DNA of 64,000 nt, from the NCBI GenBank assembly GCA_017354895.1, contig CP071493.1, forward strand, positions 6,696,001 to 6,760,000, given 5' to 3'. Positions 1 through 12,227 of this stretch are shown one piece after another (the stretch's first letter is position 1; every line of letters begins with the position of its first letter). The DNA comes from Podospora comata. Lineage: Eukaryota; Ascomycota; Sordariomycetes; Sordariales; Podosporaceae. A model generated the notes under the pieces. That model searched no databases. It saw only the letters and a program-made list of their open reading frames with translations, and was not told the origin of the DNA. The translations under genes and the position numbers were made by a program.

Positions 1-364
<364 letters not shown>

Positions 365-1753
365 GAGTCCAGCTGTAGCCAGGAGACTCTGCAGGCAAGT
401 TGGAGGTGGGACACATTCTTGTAATGGCGGCGGGTGATGCGGCGTGACGCGAGACCCTGTGAACCATAGCGTTGTCTTCTAGCTTTACTTTTATTATCTC
501 TATCGGTTTGTGGTTTATGCCAGGAGACTTGTGGTATGGTGGTTGGCAAATGGGCGGGATTCGAACCCAAAAGGCAACAATTGAAGCGACATTGATTTGG
601 CATGGATGCAGTGGGAAAGGGGGGATATCAAGCGGGTTTTCTTTTCTTTGCTTGTTGTAGTCTCTGTTGGTTGCTTTTACTTTTGCTACTTGCGGTGGAC
701 TTTTGTCTTGAAGGTCAAGCATTGCTATGCATAGCATTTGCTTTGGTTGAAGAGAAGGCGAGTTATCAAGCGCATGGTTTTCTTCATTGTTTCTTTACGT
801 TGTTGGACCCTTTGTGTTCATTCCTTTGTGCTTCTTGCTGCTGTTGTCATGTCAGTTTCAACATTTGGGAGGGAGGAGGGGGGGGGTGATAGGGCTTGTT
901 GGAGGTAGTTTATAACAGGGTAGTCGGGATCTCTGAAGACGTAAGAAGAGGAAACACAAGTTTTATTATGAGCACACGCACATCCATAATTTTCGAGCAC
1001 TTTTATTTCCATGATGGTCTTCCGCTGCGATGAAACTGGGTGATGATGTCTGCCGCTCTGGGTACCTATCGAATCAGATCAGGCCGTACTATGCGTCAAA
1101 GCTCATCGCAAATTGCAGATGCCACCACGATGCTATATCCATGCACGTGCGCTGTTTTGTGGCCGTAAGCGGTTTGCACAAGGTCCAACATTCCGGTGTC
1201 AGGCGTGTGTGAGGCGGTTGGGATCGGTAAGTTGTGTGGAAGATAAATTCCCAGTGCACCATCTTCCGGTCGCTTCCGCCAGTCTTATATTCCTCCATGT
1301 TCTCATCCAGTTGCTTGGGAGAAATGTTGCGCATCCTTGGCCTTTGCAGTTATCAATCTGATCGCATTCAGGATCAGGGTCCATCTGATGCAGGAGCCTT
1401 ATAAAAAGCTGGGACGACACCAATGCGCTGTGCAGTGGCATTTGTATCGGTCACTCCTATCCAACCAGAGTGAGCATGACATATTGAAAGCAGTTTGACA
1501 AGACCTTGACGAGACCTCTGCAGCCATATCGTATCACTGCGGTGTTGTCAGACTGGAGATTGCAGGGTGCCCAGTGACACCTGGTTTGGCTATCAACCTC
1601 ACCAAACACTCTCCCAGCATTGATGCCAAGCAGATGTCGGGCGTCAGTGTGGAATGCTGCGAAGAGGCTTCCCATGAGACATTGGCCGCACTCGGCGGAC
1701 TCTGAGCGTTATGAGACATTTCTCAGATAAACCGGTGGGTTGGGGTTGTCAGA
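365..1753. other. Gene-free 3' flanks between two convergent genes
   Basis: This lies between the stop codon of the partial gene (+) and the stop codon of the WBP11-like gene (-). It should hold both 3' UTRs. The short open frames here overlap one another on both strands and look like chance frames. I see no RNA gene; a tRNA T-arm look-alike near 550 was examined and rejected. Confidence 0.6.
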
Positions 1754-2613
1754 TTAGTTGTCTTCGTCTTCCACTTCCTCAAGCGTCACCCCATGAGGAA
1801 CCTTGCTCGGGGCAGATTGCTGGGTGTCAGGCGCCCGAAGGTAGCCTTCCCGTTCCAATTGATCAGCTTCTTCAGGCTCGAGGAGGCCACCTTGTCCCTT
1901 GCCCTTTTCAATCTTCATACGCACATGTGTGGGAACGAATGCGCTGACCGCCTCCTTCCGCAAGTCTCTCACCACCGGCTTGGCCTCGTACACTGTCTTG
2001 GACTCCACAACTGGTGCGGGCGTGGCAGAATTTTCTGACTGAGCCCTTTCTGCCACTGGCTCCTGGTTTGCGTTTCTTTTGGCCCGACGCTTGGCGTACC
2101 ATTCGTCCATGATCTCTTTGGGGATAGGCGGCGGTGTGTCTCGCGGCATAGGTATTCTTCTCACGTCGTCGGGAACATCACTGTCGTCACTCGACTCGTC
2201 CTCGTCTCTCCTCCGCTTCCCAAGTACTCCGTCGTTTCTCTGGCCTGGCTTTGACGGACCCCCACGACCAAACTGGGGCGCTCGGTCTCCGAGAGCTTCA
2301 CGAGCTTTCTTGACTGCCTTCAAGTCCTTCTCCAACGCCTCGAGTGATTGCTCTTCGAGAGCGGTAAGCTTCCCGCCGCCTTCTTTTATAGCCTTAAGAT
2401 CGTTGATTTGCTGTTCTATTCTGGCCGGATTCCTCTGGGCGAGCTTCTCGTTTCTTCTTGCTTGCTGCTCTGCTTTGCCTGTGGACGCGCAGCATGTTAG
2501 CCATCGGCCTCAGCACAGTCATTGGGAAGAGAAAACGCACCTTTCTTGACAGCCTTGGCCTTGTCAGCCTTGTGCTGGGCCTGTACTGGGTTGTACTTCT
2601 TTTCTTTTGCCAT
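1754..2613 (-). CDS. WBP11/Saf1-like pre-mRNA splicing factor
   Basis: Two exons, 2613..2541 and 2478..1754, joined over a 62-nt intron (donor gtgcgt, acceptor cacag), give 265 residues. The protein starts MAKEKKYNPVQAQHKADKAK, the basic start expected of fungal proteins with the Wbp11 N-terminal domain. A charged helical stretch (about 25-100) follows, with the segment ARIEQQINDLKAIKEGGGKL. Then come an RRRDEDESSDDSD acidic/basic patch and a Pro segment, RRIPMPRDTPPPIP. The C-terminus is acidic. In the family these proteins are nuclear and associate with the spliceosome; Pro motifs bind WW domains. It is head-to-head with the Dbf2 kinase gene and shares a 657-bp spacer with it. The start ATG at 2613 is firm because the conserved N-terminus begins there. 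Confidence 0.85.
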
Positions 2614-3270
2614 GCTGCAAGTCCGCTGCTGAACTCAGGGGCCCGCGTGTTCTCAATATTGTCCTGGCTGCCCCTTGTTGACGCGCCGATGTAGTGATAG
2701 CTGGGTTTATAATCTCGTTCCTTTTCAACAGCTGCTTCGGTGATCGATATGTGAGATTGCGAAGGGATGGTGCGCGAGAGTGGCTGGCTGAAGATTCTCC
2801 AATCCAACGTACAGTGACGCGACCTAGCGACTGGACTTAGCGGTGCGAAGACATGAAAGCACAGACCACACCCCGCCATCTGGCCGGCGGCTTGACGCAC
2901 TCGCAGGAGCCGTTACCCCTCCAACAATTGTTGACGCAGCTCCTCTGGCACAAGCTGCCCAATCAGTGCGGGAGAGAACGAGTTGGGTCGTCATAATTTA
3001 AGCCCGTCTCCCTCTGCGCGCGACTGCTTGGTCTCCTGCGTGGAGGCACACCAGAGACGCTTGACATCATCTTCCGGTCTCCTCCTGAGCTCTGCTTTGT
3101 ACCGGCATCCCATCTCTTAACCCCCCTACTGCTGGAACAGACAACGGACACGCCGCAGGGTAGTCGACAGACATCAGCATACCTTACTATCAGGTTATTT
3201 ATCGACTTGCAGAGACAAGGCCAAGCCATCACATCTCCACACATCGCTTCGGCGCACCCCTGACACCGCC
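2614..3270. promoter_or_regulatory. Shared divergent promoter of the WBP11-like gene and dbf2
   Basis: This 657-bp spacer separates two divergent start codons and must hold both promoters and leaders. No clear TATA box is visible on either side. That fits two housekeeping-type genes. No specific factor site is claimed. Confidence 0.6.
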
Positions 3271-5385
3271 ATGGCGAGCTTCATGGCCAATCTATTCCCC
3301 GGTGGGAAACAGGACAATCGCCCCTCCACACCGATCAAAACCAACTTCACAACCCCAGTCAGCACTCCACAGGGCAGCCCCAGCAAGCGAACAGTACCTC
3401 CCGGCGCCCATGATCTTCCTACCGCCGCCTTTGATGGTCTGAAGCTCGCAGCACCGCCCGGCATGGGCATCCTCGACAGTCCCGTCAAGCTGGGTCGCCC
3501 ACAAAGCGTTGCGGCCCCATTATCTCCTGGCAAGAGCAACGTGCAGCATTTCGAGGAGGGGCCATCGGCCGTTGAGCATAGTCTTGTCCACAAGAACGCC
3601 ACGCCGGGTGGCAGTCCCCTGAGAAGCCACATGCAAGAAAACACACCACCCATCTCGCTACGTGACCCTTTCCAAGAGCCGACATATCAGCCAAGTCATG
3701 CCGCCCTCTCTCGTCAAGAGCTCTACCAGCCACGAGAGCGAGAGAGACCGCAAGGGACTGTCAAGAAGTTCAACACGACACGGGGTCTCACCGCCGAGGA
3801 GCGAGAGATCTTGTCAAAGCCAAACGTTAAGCGCTTGGTCAATGTCACTCAGTTGTGTAAGTCTGGTTTCAGCACTCATGATGAGCATCCCTAGCTGATA
3901 CATACGACGGATAGACTTCCTCGATTACTACTTTGATCTCCTGACCTATGTCGGTCAAAGACAGAACCGGCTCAATGCATTCAAGGCGGAATATCCCGAG
4001 CCGCCCGAGACCGACCCAGAGACGTACAAGCAAATGTGGTCAAAGTACGCCGGTCGAGAACGCGCCAATCTCCGCAAGAGGCGAGTCCGGTTGAGGCAAG
4101 GTGATTTCCAGATTCTCACCCAAGTTGGCCAGGGCGGTTACGGTCAAGTCTTCCTCGCGCAAAAGAAGGATACCAAGGAGGTGTGCGCGCTCAAGGTGAT
4201 GAGCAAAAAGCTGCTGTTCAAGCTCGACGAGATTAGACATGTCTTGACGGAAAGAGACATTCTGACAACGGCCAAGAGCGAGTGGCTGGTCCGCCTGCTG
4301 TACTCGTTCCAGGATGACAAGAATATCTATCTCGCCATGGAATACGTACCAGGCGGTGACTTCCGGACGCTTCTCAACAACACTGGGGTGTTGTCCAACA
4401 GGCATGCACGGTTCTACATCGCGGAAATGTTCTGCTCGGTTGATGCCTTGCACCAGCTGGGCTACATTCATCGCGATCTCAAGCCGGAAAACTTCCTGGT
4501 CGACTCCACCGGCCATGTGAAGCTCACTGATTTTGGCCTGGCGGCCGGTTTCCTCGCACCCGCTAAGATCGAGTCGATGAGGATCCGGCTGGAGAAGGCG
4601 TCCGAGACGTCGGTTCCGTTCGGTAAGCCAATGGACCAGCGTACGGTGGCAGAGCGTCGGGAGGGATATCGGTCCATGAGGGACAAGGATGTGAACTACG
4701 CCAAGTCGATTGTCGGCTCGCCAGATTACATGGCTCCCGAGGTGCTCAGGGGAGAGGAGTATGACTTTACGGTTGATTACTGGAGTTTGGGGTGCATGTT
4801 GTTTGAGGCGTTGACGGGGTTCCCCCCGTTTGCCGGCAGCAACGCGGATGAGACGTGGAGGAATCTGAAGCACTGGCGGGAGGTGCTGAAGAGGCCGGTG
4901 TGGGAAGATCCGAGCTACTTTTTGAGCAACCGGACGTGGAGCTTTATCACAACGTGAGTACCACCCACCATAAAGGCAACGTTGTCGGGGATCAGAAAAC
5001 TGACACAGTTCGAAGTTGCATCAACTCCCGATCCAAGCGCTTCTCCAATATCAAGGATATCCAGAACCACCCCTACTTTGCCGAAGTGGACTGGGAAATA
5101 CTCAGAGAGACCAAGGCGCCGTTCGTCCCCGAGCTCGACTCCGAGACGGACGCCGGCTACTTTGACGACTTTTCCAACGAGGCAGATATGGCCAAGTACA
5201 AGGAAGTGCACGACAAGCAGCAGGCACTTGAGGGCATGGCCGACAGGGATGATGAGATGAGCAAGAGCTTGTTTGTCGGGTTTACCTTCCGGCACCGCAA
5301 GCCGGCGAATGAGGATGGCAGCAGCCCAAGAAAGAAGATTCCGTTTGAGGAGGACGCGGCCCCTTCTTTTGGCACCATGCTGTAG
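3271..5385 (+). CDS. dbf-2: NDR-family Ser/Thr kinase Dbf2/SidB (septation and mitotic exit kinase)
   Basis: Three exons (3271..3856, 3915..4953, 5016..5385) give 664 residues. Residues 1-180 are a Ser/Pro-rich disordered leader. The N-terminal regulatory domain, which in the family binds the Mob1 coactivator, follows (LYFLDYYFDLL, then ANLRKRRVRLRQGDF). The kinase domain runs from about 265: glycine loop VGQGGYGQV, catalytic Lys289, HRDLKPEN with Asp383, DFG with Asp401. The long insert before SPDYMAPE is diagnostic of NDR/LATS kinases. The C-terminal hydrophobic motif is DAGYFDDFSNE, with Ser at the regulatory site. In fungi Dbf2/Sid2/SidB acts at the end of the septation initiation/mitotic exit pathway at spindle pole bodies and the septum. 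The second acceptor (cgaag, 5015) is unusual but is the one that keeps frame. A coding-like stretch follows the stop codon. Confidence 0.93.
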
Positions 5386-5514
5386 GCTCAGCAGAGGAGG
5401 TCCAAGGGGGCGCATTTGCAGTCCTCGCCTGGGAAGCCGAGGGACTGGATGAAAGAGCTGAGGGTGGCACAGGAAGAGGTGGAGAGGAGAAGGAGGGAGT
5501 TTAAGTTGATGTGA
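5386..5514 (+). other. In-frame coding-like stretch behind the dbf2 stop codon
   Basis: After TAG (5383-5385) the same frame stays open for 42 codons to TGA at 5512-5514. The hypothetical peptide has a Gln/Arg/Ser-rich start and then a charged helical end (DWMKELRVAQEEVERRRREF). It could be 3' UTR that is open by chance, a translated read-through tail, or a decayed C-terminus from a longer ancestor. I found no splice pair that would bypass the stop in frame. Confidence 0.35.
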
Positions 5515-7213
5515 GGGAGGTTCTGTTCAATCATGTTTGTGCTTGTATTTGATTACCTTACTAGCCTTGAGTACTTGGTTTAGTGTTTGCATTGCTTTTC
5601 GAGAGCCGCGGCGTCGTTGATGCGTTTTCACAGGGAAGGGGATAGATGGCGGGAAGGCAAGGCAAGAAAGGCAAGGCAAGAAAGGCAAGCAGGATAATTG
5701 TGTTAGTTTACCGTAGCATGAACTTGTACTTTTGTAGAACAACAGGTTGTGGGTATGTCAGCAAAGCAGGGGAAATTAGCTGTCAAGTGATCATCTTTGC
5801 GGATAGTATGCTGCCGCCTCAGGCTGCGGGGTCTGGGATGCTGTGTTGCAGACGCGTAATTCGAGACATTGGAGATGGTAGACAAGAGAAAGATCTCATG
5901 CCTTGGTGACTAGTGACAAGTAACAGCATTACACCACATTGTCGTCGTCAGCCTGGATGTAAACGGTTGGCCAATCCAACACCGGGATCTAATCTTGAGA
6001 TGTGATCTCCACTCTGGGCCCAGTTTGATGGAATCGATAACTTATTCTAATCCCTGAGGGCGATCAGGTTTGTCACGATGGCTTGGCATTTGTAACAGAT
6101 TCAGGGCACCCTCGCAGCCCTAAAGATGGGGATTTTGGGTATGAAAAGGAAAAAAAAGATATCCACCAAAGACGTCATTGGATGGAAAGAGCCAGGGGGG
6201 AAAGGTAAATAAAGAATTAAGTGACGACGCTTCAAGGGGGTGGGTGAAAGTTGAGATGGAACCTGCCGGCCGGTGTGTTTGGGACTGATTCTGCCCCCCG
6301 TCAACGCTCTTGGATTTGGCATCTGGCATGCGCAGCCGACACATGCGAGCTCTGTCTAGCATGTCGTCCATCACAGACAGACGTGCTGCTGCTTACATGT
6401 AGCTACACGGCAGGCAGTGGCAGGTAGCAAGACCGACGCCCAATCGCTTCTGACTTTTGGCTTTGCTCCCCGAAAACAGTACGAATGCATTCCCCCCTCA
6501 GCCCTGCCGCCTTACCTCTCGGTCCCGAGAGTGATTTTCAGGATTTCTTTCAAGGATCTGGAGCTGAGTAGATGAGATGGTATTCGAGAAGGAAAGGCTC
6601 AACACACTCGGTGTTTTTCGGCCCGGTCCCGCTGATGTATTGCGTGGCCGTCTTGGCGGTACGAGATCGGGGCATTCTTTTGGTAGAGCCGCAAGCAGGA
6701 CAACATTCCCATAGGGTTGCTATTTTCAACCACAGGTATCTAGATAATGTAGGTGCCGTACACGGCAAAGAAAAGGTATGGATTACCAAATGGACGCGCG
6801 GCATATCAGTCCCAGCGGCGTCTCTAGTCTCGAACACGGCAGTTGGACGATGTTGTTGCTCGACAGGAACCCAACAGCCAGATGCCCGACGACAATCCGA
6901 GCTTTTTTTCTTTCATTCTTGCTCTGATCATCCCAACTCAACTTTGCTCGGTCGAGGAGCTAGCGACCTCGGGGCTAAAGCCAGACCTGCAGCGTCCGTC
7001 ATAGCTCGGCGCCCATAGCCTTCCGTTGTCGTCTTAACGTTGGGCAGACCGAAAGATTGGACTGCTTGGGCTCAGCACTAGTTGGTCCGCTTGAAGATCC
7101 CGCACCTCCACCTCTGCCGTCTGCCGTATCGCCCGGGTGAGATATGTTATTTGTTGTTTTCTCGTTGTATCAGCCTCACTGAGGTACTTGTCGATCGGTA
7201 TAACGTAGGGGGC
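5515..7213. other. Gene-free spacer, dbf2 3' side and upstream of the CFEM-like gene
   Basis: Both strands hold only short overlapping open frames without family resemblance or codon signal. 5640-5700 contains a short imperfect direct repeat of ggcaaggcaagaaa. The right end is the promoter of the CFEM-like gene. Confidence 0.55.
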
Positions 7214-7220
7214 TATATAA
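7214..7220 (+). promoter_or_regulatory. TATA box of the CFEM-like gene
   Basis: The sequence tatataa sits 160 bp before the start ATG at 7380. A strongly pyrimidine-rich leader (7245-7370) follows. A TATA box plus a CT-rich leader is the usual arrangement of highly expressed genes in filamentous fungi. Confidence 0.65.
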
Positions 7221-7379
7221 ACCCCCCTCCCACCATCCCTTGTTTTCCTGTCTTGTGTTGTCTCATCCCAACCTCTTCACTTCTCTCCCCCACCTCCCAC
7301 CTCACCTTGTTATCCTCCTCTCCTTCAACCTCATCGTCAACGCTACTGCTCTTTTATTGTCCCTTCCCTGACCATCAAA

Positions 7380-8204
7380 ATGAGACCCTCAACCGTGACG
7401 GCCTTCCTTGCCCCGGCGGCCGCCAAGGCCCAGTGGTATGGCGGTGCCCCCGAGTGCGCTGTAAGCCTCCCCTTCCAATTCTCCATCAACAATACCTCCA
7501 ACTAACCCCCCCCCCCCTTTAAAAAAAAGCAATCCTGCATGTCCTCCCTCTGGGACGCAGACTCCACCTGGCCAGCACCAACCTCCTACTGCGCCGAGCC
7601 AACCCAGGCCGCCCCCTTGATCTCCTGCATCTCCTCCGCCTGCTCCGCCTCCCCCACGGCGGTAACATCCTACTCCTCCCTCTCCGCCTCCCTCTGCGCC
7701 CAGTGGGCCTCCTGCTCCGCCGCCGGCTCCACCGGCGTCCTGACCGTCTCCGCTCCCGCTTTCACCGGCGCCTGGGGTTCCGGCCGCGGCTCCAACGCCT
7801 GGGGCGGGGACGGGGAGTGGACAAAGACCTGGGCTGGTGGTGTCTACACCGTTACCGGGTGCGAATGGAACGGCAACCCTTGGGCTGGCGGCCCGGGCGG
7901 CTGGGGACCGGGAGGCGAGGCGGGTGGTAGCCCTTGGGGTCCTTGGGGTAAGGGATGGAAGTGGAGCACCGAGACTCAGACGGTGACGAGAGTGTTCACG
8001 GGGGTTGATAATGGAGTCACCAGCTTCAGCACCTCCATTGGCTTGGCGACGGTGGCATTGGCGGTGAGCGGGGACAGCACCACTACGAGCTTTTTGGCGC
8101 AGGCGACGGGGAATGCCGCCGCGGAGGGGAGTAAGGTTGATAGCGGGGTCAGGATCATGGGTGCGGTTTTGGGTGGCGTGGTTGCCGTGGCTGGGTTGCT
8201 TTGA
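7380..8204 (+). CDS. CFEM-like GPI-anchored cell-surface protein with a Trp/Gly-rich domain
   Basis: Two exons (7380..7460, 7530..8204) give 251 residues; the intron contains C and A homopolymers. Residues 1-18 form a short signal peptide. The Cys-rich N-terminal part starts PECAQSC (C-x3-C, as in CFEM domains) and continues with SYC, ISC, SAC and LCAQWASC; an eighth Cys lies in TGCEW. Next comes a striking segment of about 75 residues with 11 Trp and many Gly/Pro (for example PWGPWGKGWKW). A Thr/Ser-rich stalk follows, then a GPI-attachment signal: small residues and the hydrophobic tail VRIMGAVLGGVVAVAGLL. CFEM proteins act at the cell wall or plasma membrane, some in haem/iron capture. The Cys spacing does not fit the strict CFEM pattern, so I call it CFEM-like. 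Confidence 0.78.
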
Positions 8205-8698
8205 AAAGAAGATGACCTGTTTGCTGTGTTATCTTTCTTCTTGTGAAGATGCTCTAATTTCTTGGGTTAACATTGTTATGGGTGAGTGAACGAAGAGGGG
8301 TTGGAGGGTGCTTTCTGCTTGGAGAATCCGGCGGTTTCTTGTTTCGGTTGGTGATTGGGAAGGATGTGGCTGTTGACTTCTTTCGAGGATATACTTGGTG
8401 GTTACTTTCCTCGTGTGTGGGTGATATCTTTTTTGGGAGGCGAGATGCAGACACTTTCAGAGTACCATTTTGACAAGCTCTCAGTTACTGGAGAATCGGT
8501 TTTGATGTGACTTGATCCTAGACGTCTGTAGTCAGCAAAGAGGCGATGTTATATGTAGCCGTCCCAAACCCCAAAGGCTCTTATCAGGGGACGATATTCG
8601 ATTTTAGTCACCGGACTAAGGAGGGGATCTCAAGCAGGTTATGGCAAGCAGAGAATCGAGCCATTAATATTTGTAACGGATACCGGATATACTGCCCT

Positions 8699-8738
8699 AC
8701 GGGCTTGTTTTCTCAGAAATCGATACCGACAAGCCCGT
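8699..8738. repeat. 10-bp perfect inverted repeat
   Basis: The arms acgggcttgt (8699-8708) and acaagcccgt (8729-8738) are exact reverse complements around a 20-nt loop. It lies about 500 bp after the CFEM-like stop codon. It could be a chance palindrome or an RNA hairpin; no function is assigned. Confidence 0.5.
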
Positions 8739-11700
8739 CTTTGACTGGTCCCTTCGAGGTCTTCACCCATCGTCACACCAGAAGCTGTGTACTAGATCCG
8801 TTCGGTAGATCGTTCTGTGTTGTATAGGCCGTTCAGGGATCGCTTTGCTCCGTGGTGACCAGTATCAAGCCCTGGAAACTCATGATAAACATAAAGGCAA
8901 CTTTGGGGTGTTGAGATGGTCATCAGCTCAGCCATTTTCAAGCTTTCCCAGGACCATGCCTCCAACGGTGTCCCTAGAGTCAGCCGCCGAGTCGAATAAG
9001 CCTCCATCTTCTCCCAGATACCCTTCCCAGGCCCTCGCAGTTCGTCGAGACGAAAGAGAAGCAAAAAGTCAACATAACGGGAGCGTAGAGCAGCCATTCA
9101 GCAGGGCAGGCCGAACTTATACCAGCCCAACGTGTGTTGGTCACCCCCTCCCAGCGTTGTAACCTTGTTACCACGTGGCATAGAAAGAAAAGATGGCGTC
9201 CCTTTTCCCGGGCCGTGAAGATAGAAGACGCGCCGTTGTATATGCAGTGTTCCATCCGAGACAGCAAGAAACGGGCGGCGCGTGTGACACGTGCCGCAAC
9301 TCACCAAACTTGTTTGATGATCGTTTCCAAAGGCCCCGGGGCTGAGGAAAACTCGATGATGTGCGATAGCGCAATCCGCCTCGTCACCAAGGACCATCCC
9401 GACCGATAGCATCTGATCATGGCTGCCGGCTACCGTCTTGGCTTGGGAAGCCAACTTGGCAAAGCCGTCGAGCTTCTGGCTTGCCGAACAGTCTCGCTAG
9501 AGATTCAGTTCATGTATGCTGGCGAGGCGCGCCGAGTCCATGGAACCATCCTGATCAACATAATGTCTGGTCTGATTCGGGTCCAGCAGCCGGAGATGCA
9601 AACCTTAGGACCCTGCCGGGCTCATGCCTACGGCAGCACATATGGCACGGAGGGATGCCGGCATGATGTGCAGTGATTCTGTAGGTGTGGGCGAATAGCC
9701 GCGATAAGGTCAGCCATGTGAGCAGAAGCAACAGACTGGATGGTACCCGAACAGCAGGTGTGATTCGCAGTGCCTCGCCTCAGCTTGGAATGCCGGCTAT
9801 CTCTGGGCTTACCAAAGGCGCCTAGGATACCTGACAGTTAGGGCTGGTGCTCATGTTTGACGAGGATTGCGAATGGTCGCTCGCCAGATCTACAGACTCT
9901 CAGTGGACGGTCGGTGTGGTTTCCTATCACACACAGATAAGACGCGTGGAAGATCACCGGAAGGTCAGCAGAGCTTGCGGGCTATAAAGAAGACGAAACC
10001 CTCCCACTTCCATACCCGTAATCACCCAGGTATTCAGCCCGAGAAAACGGACGACCCTTGCGCTGCCAGCGAATCGGAGGCAGAGGGCAATAAGTCAATG
10101 ACCATCATGATCGACGCTTCCTGTGATGAATGGCAATTCCCACCCTTCCAGAGGCAGAGAACGAAGGCCCAACATGACACCCACACCACTCCATCCAACA
10201 ACCGGCTTCTGGATTCTGACGTTTTCAACTTCCACAGCCTCGCCCTTCGCATGAATCAGTTCACGCGACCCCCACGTCGATTCCGCGCTCAGGCGCAAGG
10301 TTGCGGGGTGAGACTCCATCCCCCGAAGCCCCCACGGGTTCACAGGGAGCCCATTGGCCACGCCTCCACGTTCGGTCATCAGCCTACATCGTTCTTAACC
10401 ACCAGAACCGCGTTCAATAGATTTAATCCCGCACGAAACACCAGTGTGGGATCGGAAGCGAAGGGGGTTGGGCGGCTGGACCATCCAACCGAAAGTCTCA
10501 ATATTGGAAATGTTCCAATGCACCTAAAAGGCAGTGGGCACATCGGTTGAGGAGCCCAGTTCCGCCCGGCAATACAGACGACGAGGGGGGAAGATGGCTT
10601 GCCCGAGGGTTTCGGGTGGTCGGAAGCTCAGTTTCTCGGGAGTAACCTCAAACAGGAAAGGACAGCAAGATTCTTGGCAACGACGGCGACAAGACAAACA
10701 AGCTCCTCGGTGAGGGGCACGGTCTTTGGACGTTTGAGAGCACATATCCACCACCGCCCAGCTTTCACATGTCATTGATGGTGCTGGGTGGTACTGTAGG
10801 TGTGCAAAGTCATCAGCACCCACTACCGTCATATCGCATCTGTGGTTTGTTTGACCGCAAAGTGGCTGTATGTAGCTCTTCAAGCTTGGCAAGGAACGAG
10901 CGAGATCGGCCAACCACCACGACAGGTTGATTGGGTCGCATGTCGTCTCTGATGTCTGCCCTCTTGGTACGAGGCCGGTTCCGGGGAGTGAGGGCTGGGT
11001 CACTTCTCTGGATGATGGAGGCGGCTGGAGACGACGACACCACCAATGTCACCACCACACCTCATACCAGGTCTGTGATTCGAGCTTCCGTAGGCATTGT
11101 CTTGTAGGACCGTTTTCGTCGTTTCTTGGTGGTGGATTTCTGCGTGTTCGGCAACATGGGTCGCTACAAAATGGGAGATTTGAGCCGGTCGATGGTGCGA
11201 CAGCGTCTGTGGCTGCTGGTCGGAAGACCGTCGTTGTTTTGCCGCAAGCAACTGCTTTGAGCCCGGCCTCGTCGGAACGCATTTCTGGGCACTCCGGGCT
11301 GCCCCAACGGCTGCTCCAACGGCTGCCCTTGGTGATGCTGTTAGCGCATGTGGGCGAAGGCGTCCGGTGCACGGAGGGGATATTGGAGATCCACAGATCG
11401 GAAAATAAAGGAACAGAACGAAGGCTAAACACCACGTTTGTTTTCTGTTGTGGCGGTCAGGGGAGGGGCTCTGCCCAGAGAGCTTGTCCCAAGCCCGGTT
11501 GCAGTCGGGTATCGTAGCGTCTCTCTTGCGTGTCTCCGTTGATCAGAGTCTCCAGCGGTCTCCATTGTCTCCAGCGCCCCAATGCTTCGAAGCACCTGCG
11601 TGACGTGCAGGACAGGTGGGCTTTGTGTGTGGAGATTCGGTCTGAATCTCCGCCGCCAGTGTGGGCAGTTGTCAGGACACGTTGTTTTGGTTGACGATGA

Positions 11701-12167
11701 TGATGACATGAGGTTGATGGCGATAGGGACAACGACAGATTAGCTGCCGTCTGTGTCTGTGGTGTCGCCGAAAACGCAAGTGGAAGACGGGCCGCCAGTG
11801 CTGGGTGGGATGTCGCCTTCAGCAAGCAACCCTTGCCCACCGCTCCGGGGCTAGCCTGATGGCCCTCCATGCTCCAGAAGCTTGGACCGTATTGGGGCAT
11901 TGTGTCCGTCTGTCGTCATTGCAAGTGCGTTCTCGTCGATGGACTGGATCGGCAGATTGATGAATGCGCTTTTCGAAGGGTTGGTGTTTGTAGGAGTATG
12001 GTGGTGTGAAATACTAGGTCGGTAGTTCATGCAGAAGGGCTACAACCTATGAGTTTGTCGTCTTCAAACAGGAACAAGACATACAACAAAGAGCATGTGA
12101 GCAGTCGAATCACCCTGATCAACACGGTTTTTTTTACCTCGCAATGACAATGGTTTCCATTCTTACT

Positions 12168-12227
12168 CTGACATCCACTGACATCCACTGACATCCACTG
12201 ACATCCTCTGACATCCACTGACATCCA
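12168..12227. repeat. Tandem repeat, 6 copies of a 10-bp unit
   Basis: Unit ctgacatcca is repeated six times; only the fourth copy differs, by one base (ctgacatcct). The unit is one helical turn long, so any protein that binds it would be presented on one face of the DNA. It lies in a gene-free region. Confidence 0.95.

Noticed and set aside
548-570. tRNA T-arm look-alike on the minus strand (gggttcgaatccc)
   Set aside because: The B-box is excellent, but no matching acceptor stem, D-arm or A-box is found at the right distance; at most a long-decayed tRNA fragment.
5001-5008. Alternative acceptor acacag for the second dbf2 intron
   Set aside because: It has the better consensus but shifts the frame and destroys the conserved SKRFSN...HPYFAEVDW block; the acceptor at 5015 keeps it.
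9867-10550. 227-codon open frame upstream of nit-2
   Set aside because: No domain, signal peptide or splice partners; similar long frames lie on the opposite strand, and composition looks random.
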